Origin: Novosphingobium sp. G106
GTDB lineage: Bacteria > Pseudomonadota > Alphaproteobacteria > Sphingomonadales > Sphingomonadaceae
NCBI RefSeq assembly: GCF_019075875.1
Contig: NZ_JAHOOZ010000001.1
Coordinates: 6,108,108 to 6,172,107, forward strand
Length of the DNA: 64,000 bases
Reading direction: 5' to 3'
In this document: positions 28,750 through 37,610 of the stretch, piece by piece
Position numbering within the stretch: the stretch's first letter is position 1
Layout: each line of letters opens with the position of its first letter
Made by a program: the position numbers and the translations under genes
The notes under the pieces: model-generated
The model's database searches: none
What the model saw: the letters and a program-made list of their open reading frames with translations, nothing else
Told to the model about the DNA's origin: nothing

Positions 28750-29201
28750 TGCGCGCGGGCTGGCTTCTCGCTATGCTCGTATCGCTAGCCCCCGGTACTG
28801 CATTGGCCAAGGCGCCGCTGTCTTGGCCGATCGGACTTTTCAGCAATGTGCGAACGAGCCACGAAACCGGCGATCTGATCGGTCTCGAGGTGCGGTTCTA
28901 CGAGGAAGCGGGGCGGCACATGGCCGAGCTCGCCAATTGCGAGGGCTGGTGCAACGAAACCCATGTCACCGAGGTTACCCGCGGCGACAGCGGCTTTGTC
29001 CTTCACTACACCGAGATTTTCACTGGCGCGCAGGGCGACGTGCCGGTCGAAATCCGCTTCGTCGTCTGGCCTGCGGGAACGGGACTAAACTTCTCGACCT
29101 ATCAAGGCGGTGAGAACATCGACCCGAACGGCAAGCCCCAGCGCCTGCGCCGTGCAACCAAGCTTTTCGGGATCGCCGTCGCCAAGAGCGGCAAGGAATA
29201 G
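28749..29201 (+). CDS. Exported protein of unknown function downstream of alaS
   Basis: A 150-residue protein with a signal peptide cut after GTALA. The mature part has a Cys pair in ANCEGWCNETH and beta-strand-like segments (VEIRFVVWPAGTGLNFSTY). The start overlaps the alaS stop as TAATG, so translation is probably coupled. I do not recognise a family. Confidence 0.72.
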   Translation: MRAGWLLAMLVSLAPGTALAKAPLSWPIGLFSNVRTSHETGDLIGLEVRFYEEAGRHMAELANCEGWCNETHVTEVTRGDSGFVLHYTEIFTGAQGDVPVEIRFVVWPAGTGLNFSTYQGGENIDPNGKPQRLRRATKLFGIAVAKSGKE

Positions 29202-29205
29202 GCGA

Positions 29206-30975
29206 CTACGCCAGCCGTTCGCTGAGCGAGGTGCTCTTGAGCTTCGGCTTCTCGACCAGTTCGCCTTCTTCCATGATCTGCGCGCGCAGTTCGTCGCGCT
29301 TCTCGTGGATCGAGGCGATCACCGGGCCCATCGCCACGCCGAGGTCGACGAGCACGGCTTCGGAAAGCTGCAGCGAGGCTTCGAGCGTCTCGGGCACGGC
29401 ATGGCTGGCGCCGGCGCGGTAGAGCTGGGCGGCGTGGCTGGCGTCGCGCGCACGGGCGATCAGCGGCAGGACGGGGTAGCGCCCGCGCAGCTTCTTGACG
29501 AGCCGCTGGATCGCGACCGGCTCGTCCATCGTAAAGATGATCGCGGTCGCATTGTCTGCGCCCAGCCGTTCGAGCGCGTCGGCGCGCGAGGCATCGCCGA
29601 ACACGGCGCTGTAGCCCTCGCGCTGCCCGTCGCGGATCAGGTCCGCATCCGAATCGACCGCGACATAGGGCTGCTTGTGACTGGCGAGCATGTCGGCGAC
29701 GAGCCGGCCGACGCGGCCGAAGCCGACGATGATCGCATGGCGCTCGGCCACGTCGGGCTGCTGCATCGCCGCGGCATCGACGTCAACCGAGCGCGCCAGC
29801 CTGCGACCCGCGAGCGCCAGCAGCGGGGTGACCATCATGCCGAGCGCGGTGACCGTCTGCCAGAACCGTCCCGTCTCGGGCGAAATCAGCTGGGCCGAAA
29901 GCGCGGCGGTCAGAACGATCAGCGTGGTTTCCGACGGACTCGACATCAGGATGCCGGCCTCCGTCGAAGTGCCGCGGCGGGCGCCCATCACGCGCAGCAG
30001 CAGCGCTGTGACCACCGCCTTGAGCAGCAGCACGGCGGCCGTCGCGAGCAGGATCGGGCCGAGGTCGTCCCACACGGCTTCGAGGTCGATCGACATGCCG
30101 ATGGTGATCAGGAAGATACCTAGGGCGAGGCCCTGGAACGGCGCGGTGATCGCTTCGACCTCGGTGTGATATTCGGTCTCGGCGATGAGCAGGCCTGCGA
30201 TCAGCGCGCCGACAATGGGGGATAGTCCGACCCCCGCGGTCGCCAGCGCGGCGACGATCACCACGAGCAGGCTGGCGGCGAGGAACACCTCGGGGCTCTT
30301 GGTCCGTGCCGCCTGGGCGAACAGCGGCGGCAGCAGGAAGCGCCCGAAGACGAGCAGCCCGAGGATCATCGCCAGCCCCAGCAGCAGGGTGTGCAGCAGG
30401 TCGCCGATGCCGCCGCCCGCCGCCGGGGCGAGCGCGCCGAGCAGGAAGATGATCGGGACGAGCGCGATGTCCTCGAACAGCAGCATGGCGAGCGCCGCCT
30501 TGCCGACCGGCGTGCCGCTGTCGGCGATCTTCAGGACCAGCGCGGTCGAGGACATGGCGAGCGCCAGGCCCAGTGCCAGCGCGCCGGTGGGCGTTTCGCC
30601 CGTTGCGACGAGGCCGATGGCGAGCGCCACGCCACAGACGATCAGTTCGAGCGCGCCGACCCCGAACACCTGCTTGCGCATCTGCCAGAGGCGGTTGAAC
30701 GACAGCTCTAGCCCGATCGTGAACAGCAGCAGGATGATGCCGAACTCGGCGAAAGGCCCCAATCCTTGTGGATCGGTGATGGTGAAATGGACCAGCCACG
30801 GATAGTCGCGGACATGCGCGCCGAGGCCGTAGGGGCCGACCAGCAGGCCGACGAAGATGAACCCGATGATCGGCGTGATCCGGAAGCGCGCGAACAGCGG
30901 GATGACGATCCCAGCGGCCCCCAAAATGACAAGTGCGTCGGAAAGTACGGGCGAATAAAGTTCTGAGCCTGCCAT
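29206..30975 (-). CDS. CPA2-type cation:proton antiporter with TrkA-N domain (KefB-like)
   Basis: A 589-residue membrane protein with 12 to 13 helices (residues 10-385) and a C-terminal Rossmann RCK/TrkA-N domain starting HAIIVGFGRVGRLVADMLA. GLELSFNRLWQMRKQ and ALGLALAMSSTALVLKI match the KefB/KefC and YbaL transport core. Members export K+ in exchange for H+, often gated by glutathione adducts or nucleotides. Glutathione gating is not demonstrated here. The short C-tail lacks an obvious second regulatory domain. It faces the FAD monooxygenase gene divergently across 45 bases. Confidence 0.88.
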   Translation of the reverse strand: MAGSELYSPVLSDALVILGAAGIVIPLFARFRITPIIGFIFVGLLVGPYGLGAHVRDYPWLVHFTITDPQGLGPFAEFGIILLLFTIGLELSFNRLWQMRKQVFGVGALELIVCGVALAIGLVATGETPTGALALGLALAMSSTALVLKIADSGTPVGKAALAMLLFEDIALVPIIFLLGALAPAAGGGIGDLLHTLLLGLAMILGLLVFGRFLLPPLFAQAARTKSPEVFLAASLLVVIVAALATAGVGLSPIVGALIAGLLIAETEYHTEVEAITAPFQGLALGIFLITIGMSIDLEAVWDDLGPILLATAAVLLLKAVVTALLLRVMGARRGTSTEAGILMSSPSETTLIVLTAALSAQLISPETGRFWQTVTALGMMVTPLLALAGRRLARSVDVDAAAMQQPDVAERHAIIVGFGRVGRLVADMLASHKQPYVAVDSDADLIRDGQREGYSAVFGDASRADALERLGADNATAIIFTMDEPVAIQRLVKKLRGRYPVLPLIARARDASHAAQLYRAGASHAVPETLEASLQLSEAVLVDLGVAMGPVIASIHEKRDELRAQIMEEGELVEKPKLKSTSLSERLA

Positions 30976-31020
30976 TGTCCGGCATTATGGCATGATGCGC
31001 CGAATTGTCACGGAGGCAGC

Positions 31021-32256
31021 ATGACACAGGCAGACAAAAAGCCCGATGTGATCCCCGACGTCATCATTGTCGGCGGCGGGCCGGCGGGCATGATGGCGGG
31101 CATGCTGCTCGCCCGTTCGGGCATTTCCACGCTGGTCCTGGAGAAGCACGCGGATTTCTTCCGCGATTTCCGCGGCGACACGGTGCACCCCTCGACGATG
31201 GAGCTGCTGTCCGAGCTCGGCATGCTCGATCGTTTCCTGGCCCGGCCGCACCACCGGCTGAATGGCGCCGAGATTTCGTGGGAAGGGCGGCTGTTCAAGG
31301 TCGCCGACCTCAGCCACCTGCCGACGCCTGCACCGTTCATCGCGATGATGCCGCAGTGGGATTTCCTCGATTTCCTGCGCGACGAGGCGGCGGCTTTCCC
31401 TGCGTTTCAGCTGCGCATGACGGCCCCGGTCACTGGCTTCATCGAGGAAGCCGGCCGGATCGTCGGAGTAACCGTGGCGCCGGGCGAGGACCTGCGCGCG
31501 GGCAAGCTCGTGCTCGCCTGCGACGGGCGCGATTCGCTGGTGCGGGGGCAGCAATTGCTCCCGGTCGAAGACCTCGGCGCGCCGATCGACGTGTTCTGGT
31601 TCGCGGTGCCCAAGCCTAAACAGGGCCACGCGGTGCGCGGTGCCATTCGCGGCAACCACATGATCGTCCAGATCGACCGCGGCGACTACTGGCAATGCGC
31701 CTATGTGATCACCAAGGGCAGCGCCGAGGCCATTCGCGAGCGCGGGATCGAGGCGTTCCGCGCCGAAGTGCGCGCCTCGGCGCCGCAACTGGAGAACCTG
31801 GAGAGCGCCTTGCCCGATTTCTCCGCCGTAAAGCTGCTGTCGGTCTCGCTCGACCGGCTGACGCGCTGGCATCGGCCGGGCCTGCTGGCGATCGGCGACG
31901 CGGCCCATGCGATGAGCCCGGTCGGCGGTGTCGGCATCAACCTGGCGATCCAGGATGCCGTGGCGACCGCGAACCTGCTGGCCGAGCCGCTGACCTCTGC
32001 GGGCCATGCCAATGCTGACGATGACCTGCACCGCGTCCAGGACCGGCGCCTGCTGCCCACGCGCGTGATCCAGGCCGGCCAGCGCGCCGCGCACGAATCG
32101 CTGCTGCGGCCGCTGATCTCGGGCGAGCCCGAGCAGCGCAGCGAGCCGCCGGCCTTCCTCAAGCTCTTGAACCGTTTCGCCGTGCTGCAGCGCCTGCCGG
32201 CGCGTGCAATCGGCCTGGGCTTCCGGCGCGAGCATCTGACCGCGCCGAAGGCCTGA
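31021..32256 (+). CDS. FAD-dependent monooxygenase (PHBH/UbiH fold)
   Basis: A 411-residue class A flavoprotein. The dinucleotide motif VIIVGGGPAGMMAGMLLARS is at residues 14-33, the second FAD motif GDAAHAMSPVGGVGINLAIQ is near residue 297, and CDGRDS occupies the usual position between them. Family members hydroxylate aromatic rings with NAD(P)H. It is soluble and about the usual length. The neighbouring antiporter gives no clue to substrate. Confidence 0.88.
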   Translation: MTQADKKPDVIPDVIIVGGGPAGMMAGMLLARSGISTLVLEKHADFFRDFRGDTVHPSTMELLSELGMLDRFLARPHHRLNGAEISWEGRLFKVADLSHLPTPAPFIAMMPQWDFLDFLRDEAAAFPAFQLRMTAPVTGFIEEAGRIVGVTVAPGEDLRAGKLVLACDGRDSLVRGQQLLPVEDLGAPIDVFWFAVPKPKQGHAVRGAIRGNHMIVQIDRGDYWQCAYVITKGSAEAIRERGIEAFRAEVRASAPQLENLESALPDFSAVKLLSVSLDRLTRWHRPGLLAIGDAAHAMSPVGGVGINLAIQDAVATANLLAEPLTSAGHANADDDLHRVQDRRLLPTRVIQAGQRAAHESLLRPLISGEPEQRSEPPAFLKLLNRFAVLQRLPARAIGLGFRREHLTAPKA

Positions 32257-32270
32257 TGCACACAAAGAAA

Positions 32271-32299
32271 AACCCTCTCCCCGGCGGGGGAGAGGGTTT
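32271..32299. terminator. Bidirectional intrinsic terminator
   Basis: AACCCTCTCCCC pairs with GGGGAGAGGGTT around a short CGG loop, with A-rich sequence on the left and TTTT on the right. It lies between the convergent monooxygenase and icd genes and can serve both. Confidence 0.9.
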
Positions 32300-32327
32300 T
32301 CTGTTCAGCCCGAAAGGGGCGTGAGGC

Positions 32328-33548
32328 TTAGTTCCACTTCGCCATTTCGGCGTCGAGGCCCTTGACGATTTCCTCGAAGAAGCCCTCGGTCGTCAGCCAG
32401 TTCTGGTCGGGACCGATCAGCAGCGCGAGATCCTTGGTCATCTTGCCGGCTTCGACGGTCTCGATGCAGACGCGCTCGATCGTCTCGGCGAACTTCACCA
32501 CGTCGGGGGTGTCGTCGAACTTGCCGCGGTACATCAGGCCGCGCGTCCAGGCGAAGATCGAGGCGATCGGGTTGGTCGAGGTCGACTTGCCCTGCTGGTG
32601 CATGCGGTAGTGGCGGGTGACCGTGCCGTGGGCGGCTTCGGCCTCGACGGTCTTGCCGTCGGGCGAGAGCAGCACCGAGGTCATCAGGCCCAGCGAGCCG
32701 AAGCCCTGGGCGACGGTGTCCGACTGGACGTCGCCGTCGTAGTTCTTGCAGGCCCAGACGAACTTGCCCGACCACTTGAGCGCCGAGGCGACCATGTCGT
32801 CGATCAGGCGGTGCTCGTAGGTGATGCCGGCAGCGTCGAACTTGGCCTTGAACTCGGCGTTGAACACCTCTTCGAACAGATCCTTGAAGCGGCCGTCATA
32901 GGCCTTCATGATCGTGTTCTTGGTCGACAGGTACAGCGGCCAGCCGAGGTTGAGCGAATAGTTCATCGAGGCGCGGGCGAAGTCGCGGATCGAATCGTCG
33001 AGGTTGTACATCGTCATCGCGACGCCGGAGGTCGGGAAGTCGAATACCTCGAGGTCGATCGTCTTGCCGTCGGCGCCGTCGAACACCATGCGCAGCTTGC
33101 CGGGGCCCGGGATCAGCGTGTCGGTGGCGCGATACTGGTCGCCGAAGGCGTGACGGCCGATGACGATCGGGTCGGTCCAGCCGGGCACCAGGCGGGGCAC
33201 GTTCGAGATCACGATCGGCTCGCGGAAGACGACGCCGCCCAGGATGTTGCGGATCGTGCCGTTGGGCGACTTCCACATTTTCTTGAGCTTGAATTCCTCG
33301 ACGCGCTGCTCGTCGGGCGTGATCGTCGCGCACTTCACGGCGACGCCGAATTCCTTGGTCGCGTTGGCCGAATCGACGGTGATCTGGTCGTTGGTCTCGT
33401 CGCGCTTCTCGATCGACAGGTCGTAATACTTGAGGTCGATGTCGAGGTAGGGGAGGATCAGCCGCTCGCGGATCCACTGCCAGATGATCCGCGTCATCTC
33501 GTCGCCGTCCATCTCGACGACGGGGTTCTTCACCTTGATCTTAGCCAT
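32328..33548 (-). CDS. icd: NADP-dependent isocitrate dehydrogenase
   Basis: A 406-residue enzyme of the homodimeric, eukaryote-like type: [20 protein letters not shown] at the start, [36 protein letters not shown], and the NADP region [20 protein letters not shown]. It decarboxylates isocitrate to 2-oxoglutarate in the TCA cycle. Start at 33546-33548 is supported by GGGGAG about twelve bases upstream. This is the form normally found in alphaproteobacteria. Confidence 0.97.
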   Translation of the reverse strand: MAKIKVKNPVVEMDGDEMTRIIWQWIRERLILPYLDIDLKYYDLSIEKRDETNDQITVDSANATKEFGVAVKCATITPDEQRVEEFKLKKMWKSPNGTIRNILGGVVFREPIVISNVPRLVPGWTDPIVIGRHAFGDQYRATDTLIPGPGKLRMVFDGADGKTIDLEVFDFPTSGVAMTMYNLDDSIRDFARASMNYSLNLGWPLYLSTKNTIMKAYDGRFKDLFEEVFNAEFKAKFDAAGITYEHRLIDDMVASALKWSGKFVWACKNYDGDVQSDTVAQGFGSLGLMTSVLLSPDGKTVEAEAAHGTVTRHYRMHQQGKSTSTNPIASIFAWTRGLMYRGKFDDTPDVVKFAETIERVCIETVEAGKMTKDLALLIGPDQNWLTTEGFFEEIVKGLDAEMAKWN

Positions 33549-33696
33549 AGCGCTCAACACTCCCGGGGATTGGAAAACGGGGAGCCTCTGACACGTCCTA
33601 AACCGGCTGGCAAGGCCAACCGCGGCGCTAATATCGACTGGACAGGGGCGCAAGTGCGGGCCACTTCGAGGTAACGAAACACGAGAGGAGCATTCG

Positions 33697-34458
33697 ATGA
33701 GCGAGGAAGTTCTGGTCAGCGTCGCCGACGGCGTCATCGAGGTGACGATCAACCGGCCCGAAGCGCGCAACGCCATGTCGAAAGCCGCTGCCGAGGGCAT
33801 TTCCGCGGCGATGGACCGGCTCGATGCCGAGAACGACCTGCGTTGCGCGATCCTGACCGGCGCGGGCGGCACCTTCTGCTCGGGCATGGACCTCAAGGGC
33901 TTCCTTTCGGGCGAGATGCCGGTCGTGCCGGGGCGCGGTTTCGGCGGGCTGACCGACTGGACGCCGAAGAAGCCGGTGATCGCCGCGGTCGACGGTTTCG
34001 CGCTCGCCGGCGGCATGGAACTGGCGCTGGCCTGCGACCTCATCGTCGCCAACGTCAACGCCAAGTTCGGCGTCCCCGAAGTGAAGCGCGGCCTCGTCGC
34101 CGCGGGCGGTGGCGTGGTCCAGCTACCGCGCCTGCTGCCGCGTCCGCTGGCGATGGAACTTGCGCTGACCGGCGATCCGATCACCGCGCAGCGCGCTTAT
34201 GATCTGGGGCTGGTCAATCGCGTCACCGACGGCCCGGCGATCGAGGCGGCGCGCGAACTGGCGCGCACTATTGCCGAGAACGGCCCGCTGGCGGTCGCCG
34301 CATCGAAGGGCATCGTGCGCGACTCCTGGCTCTGGGACGTGTCGGAGATCAATGCCAAGCAGGGCCCCTACATCGCCCACGTCTTCACCTCCGAGGATGC
34401 GCGCGAGGGCGCCACCGCCTTCGCCCAGAAGCGCAAGCCTAACTGGCAGGGTAAGTAA
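33697..34458 (+). CDS. Enoyl-CoA hydratase/isomerase (crotonase) family protein
   Basis: A 253-residue crotonase. [13 protein letters not shown] forms the first oxyanion-hole region and [20 protein letters not shown] the second, with Glu in GMELAL. A second acidic residue occurs in [10 protein letters not shown]. The enzyme hydrates or isomerises acyl-CoA thioesters, probably in beta-oxidation. The ribosome site GAGGAG lies seven bases upstream. It is the last complete chromosomal gene before the island border. Confidence 0.88.
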   Translation: MSEEVLVSVADGVIEVTINRPEARNAMSKAAAEGISAAMDRLDAENDLRCAILTGAGGTFCSGMDLKGFLSGEMPVVPGRGFGGLTDWTPKKPVIAAVDGFALAGGMELALACDLIVANVNAKFGVPEVKRGLVAAGGGVVQLPRLLPRPLAMELALTGDPITAQRAYDLGLVNRVTDGPAIEAARELARTIAENGPLAVAASKGIVRDSWLWDVSEINAKQGPYIAHVFTSEDAREGATAFAQKRKPNWQGK

Positions 34459-34525
34459 GGGCCTTTCCAGCCTGACGGGTGCCGCAAGGCAAGGACGGAT
34501 GTCCTTGCCGTACCCGATAAAAACG

Positions 34526-34554
34526 AAAAAGGCGCCCCGGGTGCGGCGCCTTTT
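34526..34554. terminator. Bidirectional intrinsic terminator at the island edge
   Basis: AAAAAGGCGCC pairs with GGCGCCTTTT around CCGGGTGC. It ends the crotonase transcript on the plus strand and would also end a tRNA read leftward from the adjacent tRNA half, so it is probably the native terminator of the tRNA gene used as integration site. Confidence 0.85.
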
Positions 34555-34560
34555 CAAGCC

Positions 34561-34611
34561 TGGCGAATGGTGGGCGTAGCAAAGGATTGAACTTGCGACC
34601 CCTACGATGTC
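34561..34611 (-). repeat. Left attachment-site repeat: 3' half of tRNA-Val(GAC)
   Basis: Read on the minus strand it gives GACATCGTAGGGGTCGC, then a T-arm with GTTCAATC, then an acceptor strand ending CGCCCACCA. This is the anticodon-to-CCA half of a tRNA; GACAT after the missing loop bases gives anticodon GAC. The T-stem carries one extra base compared with a normal tRNA. A near copy lies at 59990-60042. The tRNA 5' half is absent; sequence right of 34611 is epoxide hydrolase code. Confidence 0.8.
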
Positions 34612-34902
34612 CTCGACAATGTCACGCCGTTCTGGCTGACCAATACGGGCGTCTCGTCGGGCCGTCTCTACTGGGAAAACAAGACCGGCTTTTTCAGCCC
34701 CAAAGGCGTCAAGGTTCCGGTGGCTGTGAGCGATTTCACTGACGAAATCTACGGCACGCCGCGCGCGTGGGCCGAGCAGGCATATCCGGGCCTCGTCTAC
34801 TACAACCAGCCGGCGAAGGGCGGTCACTTCGCCTCCTGGGAACAGCCCGAACTGCCGGTCCACGATCTCCGGGAAGGCTTCCGTTCGCTTTGCTCGGTCT
34901 GA
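34603..34902 (+). pseudogene. Epoxide hydrolase, C-terminal fragment
   Basis: About 99 codons match the end of an alpha/beta-hydrolase epoxide hydrolase: YDVLDNVTPFWLTNTGVSSG, RLYWENKTGFF, and the catalytic His in AKGGHFASWEQPEL. The nucleophile and lid regions are missing. The fragment begins exactly where the tRNA repeat ends, and TACGATGTC serves as both tRNA anticodon-arm sequence and codons Y-D-V. There is no start codon of its own, so it is a remnant. Confidence 0.8.
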
Positions 34903-35013
34903 CCGTTGCCGGGCGGAGCTTGGGCGCGGCACCTGCATTCCCCGCAGGTGTCGCGCCCACCTTCATCGACATGCGCGAGGTACCATATGTACCCGCGCGC
35001 AATGGAGGCATTC

Positions 35014-35463
35014 ATGACCCAGTATCGCAAGACAACAGAAGCCGTCGCCGCCCTTTCATCCGAAGAGTTTCGCGTGACGCAACAGAGCGGCACCGAGCGG
35101 CCCGGCACCGGTAAATACCTGAACAACAAGGAATCCGGTATCTACGTCGATATCGTATCCGGAGAACCGTTGTTCGCATCATCCGACAAATACGGATCGG
35201 GCTGCGGCTGGCCGAGCTTTACCAAGCCGATCGAACCAGCGAACGTCAGCGAGCTCAAGGACAACACGCACGGCATGATCCGCACCGAAGTGCGCTCGGC
35301 AGGCGGCGACAGCCACCTCGGCCATGTCTTCGACGACGGTCCGCCCGATCGTGGCGGGCTGCGCTATTGCATCAACTCGGCCTCGCTCCGCTTCGTCCCC
35401 CGCGCCGAAATGGAGGCGCAAGGCTACGGCGCTTATCTCGATCAGGTGGAGGACGTGGCATGA
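35014..35463 (+). CDS. msrB: Peptide-methionine (R)-S-oxide reductase MsrB
   Basis: A 149-residue enzyme reducing the R-sulphoxide of methionine. [12 protein letters not shown], the [10 protein letters not shown] motif and the catalytic Cys in [13 protein letters not shown] are present. The two CxxC zinc pairs of many MsrB proteins are absent; SSDKYGSG stands where the first pair would be, so this is the zinc-free form. GGAGG precedes the ATG by seven bases. Its stop overlaps the start of msrA as ATGA, indicating a coupled two-gene operon for oxidised-protein repair. Confidence 0.94.
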   Translation: MTQYRKTTEAVAALSSEEFRVTQQSGTERPGTGKYLNNKESGIYVDIVSGEPLFASSDKYGSGCGWPSFTKPIEPANVSELKDNTHGMIRTEVRSAGGDSHLGHVFDDGPPDRGGLRYCINSASLRFVPRAEMEAQGYGAYLDQVEDVA

Positions 35464-35969
35464 ACCAGGAACGCGCTATCCTCGCCGGGGGCTGCTTCTG
35501 GGGCATGCAGGATCTCGTCCGCCGGCAGCCCGGCGTAATCTCGACCCGCGTCGGCTATTCGGGCGGTGAAGTGCCCAACGCGACCTACCGGAATCACGGC
35601 AACCATGCCGAAGCGCTGGAGATCATATTCGACCCCGACCAGACTAGTTTCCGCGCTCTGCTGGAGTTCTTCTTCCAGATCCACGACCCGACGACGGTCA
35701 ACCGGCAGGGCAACGATATCGGCGCCAGCTATCGCTCGGCCATCTTCTACACGAGCGAAGAACAGAAGCGGGTTGCCGAAGATACTATCGCCGATGTCGA
35801 GGCTTCGGGGCTCTGGCCGGGCAAGGTCGTGACCGAAGTGACCCCAGCTGGCGATTTCTGGGAGGCAGAGCCCGAGCACCAGGACTATCTGGAGCGGATT
35901 CCGAACGGTTACACCTGCCATTTCCCCCGGCCGGGCTGGAAATTGCCGCACCGTTCCGTTGCAGGCTGA
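35460..35969 (+). CDS. msrA: Peptide-methionine (S)-S-oxide reductase MsrA
   Basis: A 169-residue enzyme with the active-site motif [11 protein letters not shown], followed by [13 protein letters not shown] and GNHAEALEI typical of MsrA. It reduces the S-sulphoxide of methionine, complementing MsrB encoded just upstream with overlapping codons. The C-terminus lacks an obvious resolving Cys pair; [13 protein letters not shown] supplies one Cys. Confidence 0.95.
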   Translation: MNQERAILAGGCFWGMQDLVRRQPGVISTRVGYSGGEVPNATYRNHGNHAEALEIIFDPDQTSFRALLEFFFQIHDPTTVNRQGNDIGASYRSAIFYTSEEQKRVAEDTIADVEASGLWPGKVVTEVTPAGDFWEAEPEHQDYLERIPNGYTCHFPRPGWKLPHRSVAG

Positions 35970-36054
35970 CGCATCAAAGGAAGGCGCATCAAAGCCGGAG
36001 ATGCGCCTTCCGTCCAATCTCGGGATCCGGCGCGCGACTTTCAGGATCATCGTG

Positions 36055-36465
36055 ATGAAGGGCTATATTGAGGCTTTGCTCGCCGCTACGGTTGTCACGT
36101 TCTCCGCCCCGTCTGGAGCGCAGGTTTCCCCTGGAGGTGTCACGCGCACGGATCTTCAACGTCACGATCTCTCGATTGCCGGGCATGAGACAGTTCAGGC
36201 GCGGATTGATATTGCCCCCGGCGCTGTCGCGCCGTGGCACAGACATCCTGGTGAAGAGGTGATCTACATAATCGAGGGGACGCTCGAATATCAGCTTGAG
36301 GGACACCAGCCCGTCACGCTGAAGGCAGGACAGATTCTCTTCGTCCCCGCTGGCGTGGCGCATATGGCGCGCAACCGCGGGAGTACCAATGGCGCGGAAC
36401 TCGCGACCTATATCGTGGAAAAGGGCAAGCCACTTCTCGTGCCCGCGCCCGACATCACGCCCTGA
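36055..36465 (+). CDS. Exported cupin-domain protein
   Basis: A 136-residue protein with a signal peptide (LLAATVVTFSAPSGAQ) and one cupin barrel. Cupin motif 1 is APWHRHPGEEVIYIIEGTLE and motif 2 includes AGQILFVPAGVAHMARN, so His, His, Glu and His metal ligands are all there. Exported single-domain cupins of this type occur in redox and detoxification operons, with no settled substrate. ATG 36055 follows an in-frame open stretch that lacks similarity. Confidence 0.8.
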   Translation: MKGYIEALLAATVVTFSAPSGAQVSPGGVTRTDLQRHDLSIAGHETVQARIDIAPGAVAPWHRHPGEEVIYIIEGTLEYQLEGHQPVTLKAGQILFVPAGVAHMARNRGSTNGAELATYIVEKGKPLLVPAPDITP

Positions 36466-36593
36466 TACCGTAGGAAGTCCCAGCTTATTTGGCTTGGCGG
36501 TCAGTGCCGACAAAGCCGACATTCAGCCGGCGCTACCCGCTCCCTGAAAGCGGTCATTCGTTCATGCCGCATCTCTGCTGCCTTGCGCTGAAA

Positions 36594-36860
36594 TTACTTG
36601 GGTGGGCGTGAAGGTGCCAAGTCCAGCGCTTGTCCATTTCCGACGAGCTTTAGCCCGATCACGCCTGCGAGGATCAGTGCGATGGACAAGATCTTGAGGG
36701 GCGACGCGGACTCACTCAAGAGTGCGATGCCGATGATTGCGGTGCCTGCCGCACCGATACCCGTCCGCACAGCGTAGCCGGTCCCAACCGGTAAAGTGCG
36801 GAGCGCGTTCGAGAGAAGGACGACACTCGTCAGACCCGTAATGACGGTGAGAGCCGCGGG
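36594..36860 (-). pseudogene. Small multidrug resistance (SMR) transporter, C-terminal fragment
   Basis: The minus-strand frame ending at 36594 encodes [40 protein letters not shown] and [20 protein letters not shown]. These are helices 2 to 4 of an SMR protein of the SugE/EmrE type. Helix 1 with its essential membrane Glu is missing. The frame runs into unrelated sequence at about 36,860, where the next fragment begins, so this is a truncated gene. Confidence 0.78.
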
Positions 36861-36861
36861 A

Positions 36862-37015
36862 GGCCCGCGCCGGCACGTTGGCCGTAGTAAGTGGCCATCA
36901 TGGCGTTGGGAATGTCGCCTTCGGATGTCCGGGTGCGGGTCATCGGCGGCATGGCGATGCGGTTCTTGAGCGGAACGATGCCGCCAAGCAGATGGGGCTC
37001 GAACAAGTCTGTCAT
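36862..37015 (-). pseudogene. Old yellow enzyme family reductase, N-terminal fragment
   Basis: [20 protein letters not shown] followed by [20 protein letters not shown] and [10 protein letters not shown] is the first strand-helix unit of an OYE/NemA-type flavin ene-reductase. The remaining 300 residues are gone; the sequence passes directly into the SMR fragment. The start lies opposite the HxlR regulator gene, the usual arrangement for OYE genes, so its promoter is probably intact. Confidence 0.8.
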
Positions 37016-37100
37016 TGCATTTTCCTTCGATCAGATTTGATCGGAGGTTCACTTTCCGGCGGCCGCGACCATCTACACACCGTTTGGTAAGTGGTGGCCT

Positions 37101-37610
37101 ATGAAGCTCATCAACAGATTGCCCGGCCTGCCCGCGGAACGTGCGCTCAAGATCCTTTCGGGGCGCTGGAAAGCGGTGCTCCTGCACACGCTGCTGGAGG
37201 GGCCTCAACGTACTTGCGACTTGCAGAACCGGATCGCCGGCATTTCGCAGAAAGTCTTGATCGAGCAGCTTCGGGCGTTCGAGGAGCATGGCATGCTGGT
37301 GCGACAAGACTGCGCCGTCCACGAGCAAGGGGTCGAGTATCTTCTGACCCCGCTTGGCCAAAGCATGCGGCCCATCCTGGAAGCGTTGATCGACTGGCGC
37401 GCGCATCACGCCCATGAGGTGGGTGAGGGCCACCGCCTGTTCCCCTGCGAAGCCGTCGTAGGGGCTCGGACGGCAAAGGAGGGTTCAAGCGCGCCCGCGA
37501 GCTTCGAAGCGGTCGATGACGTCGAAGAGCCTGCCGCAGGTCAGGTCGATGTTTCGCGTCGGCGCCGTCGCGACGCCAAGCAGCAGGCCGGTCCCGGCGT
37601 TGTCGGCTGA
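37101..37610 (+). CDS. HxlR-family winged-helix regulator
   Basis: A 169-residue protein; residues 1-115 form an HxlR domain with [40 protein letters not shown] and [13 protein letters not shown]. The family senses electrophiles or redox signals, often controlling a divergent ene-reductase. That target (old yellow enzyme) is here only a fragment. The last 45 residues overlap the end of the MocR gene on the other strand and look like read-through, which suggests a rearrangement near 37,480. Confidence 0.85.
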   Translation: MKLINRLPGLPAERALKILSGRWKAVLLHTLLEGPQRTCDLQNRIAGISQKVLIEQLRAFEEHGMLVRQDCAVHEQGVEYLLTPLGQSMRPILEALIDWRAHHAHEVGEGHRLFPCEAVVGARTAKEGSSAPASFEAVDDVEEPAAGQVDVSRRRRRDAKQQAGPGVVG

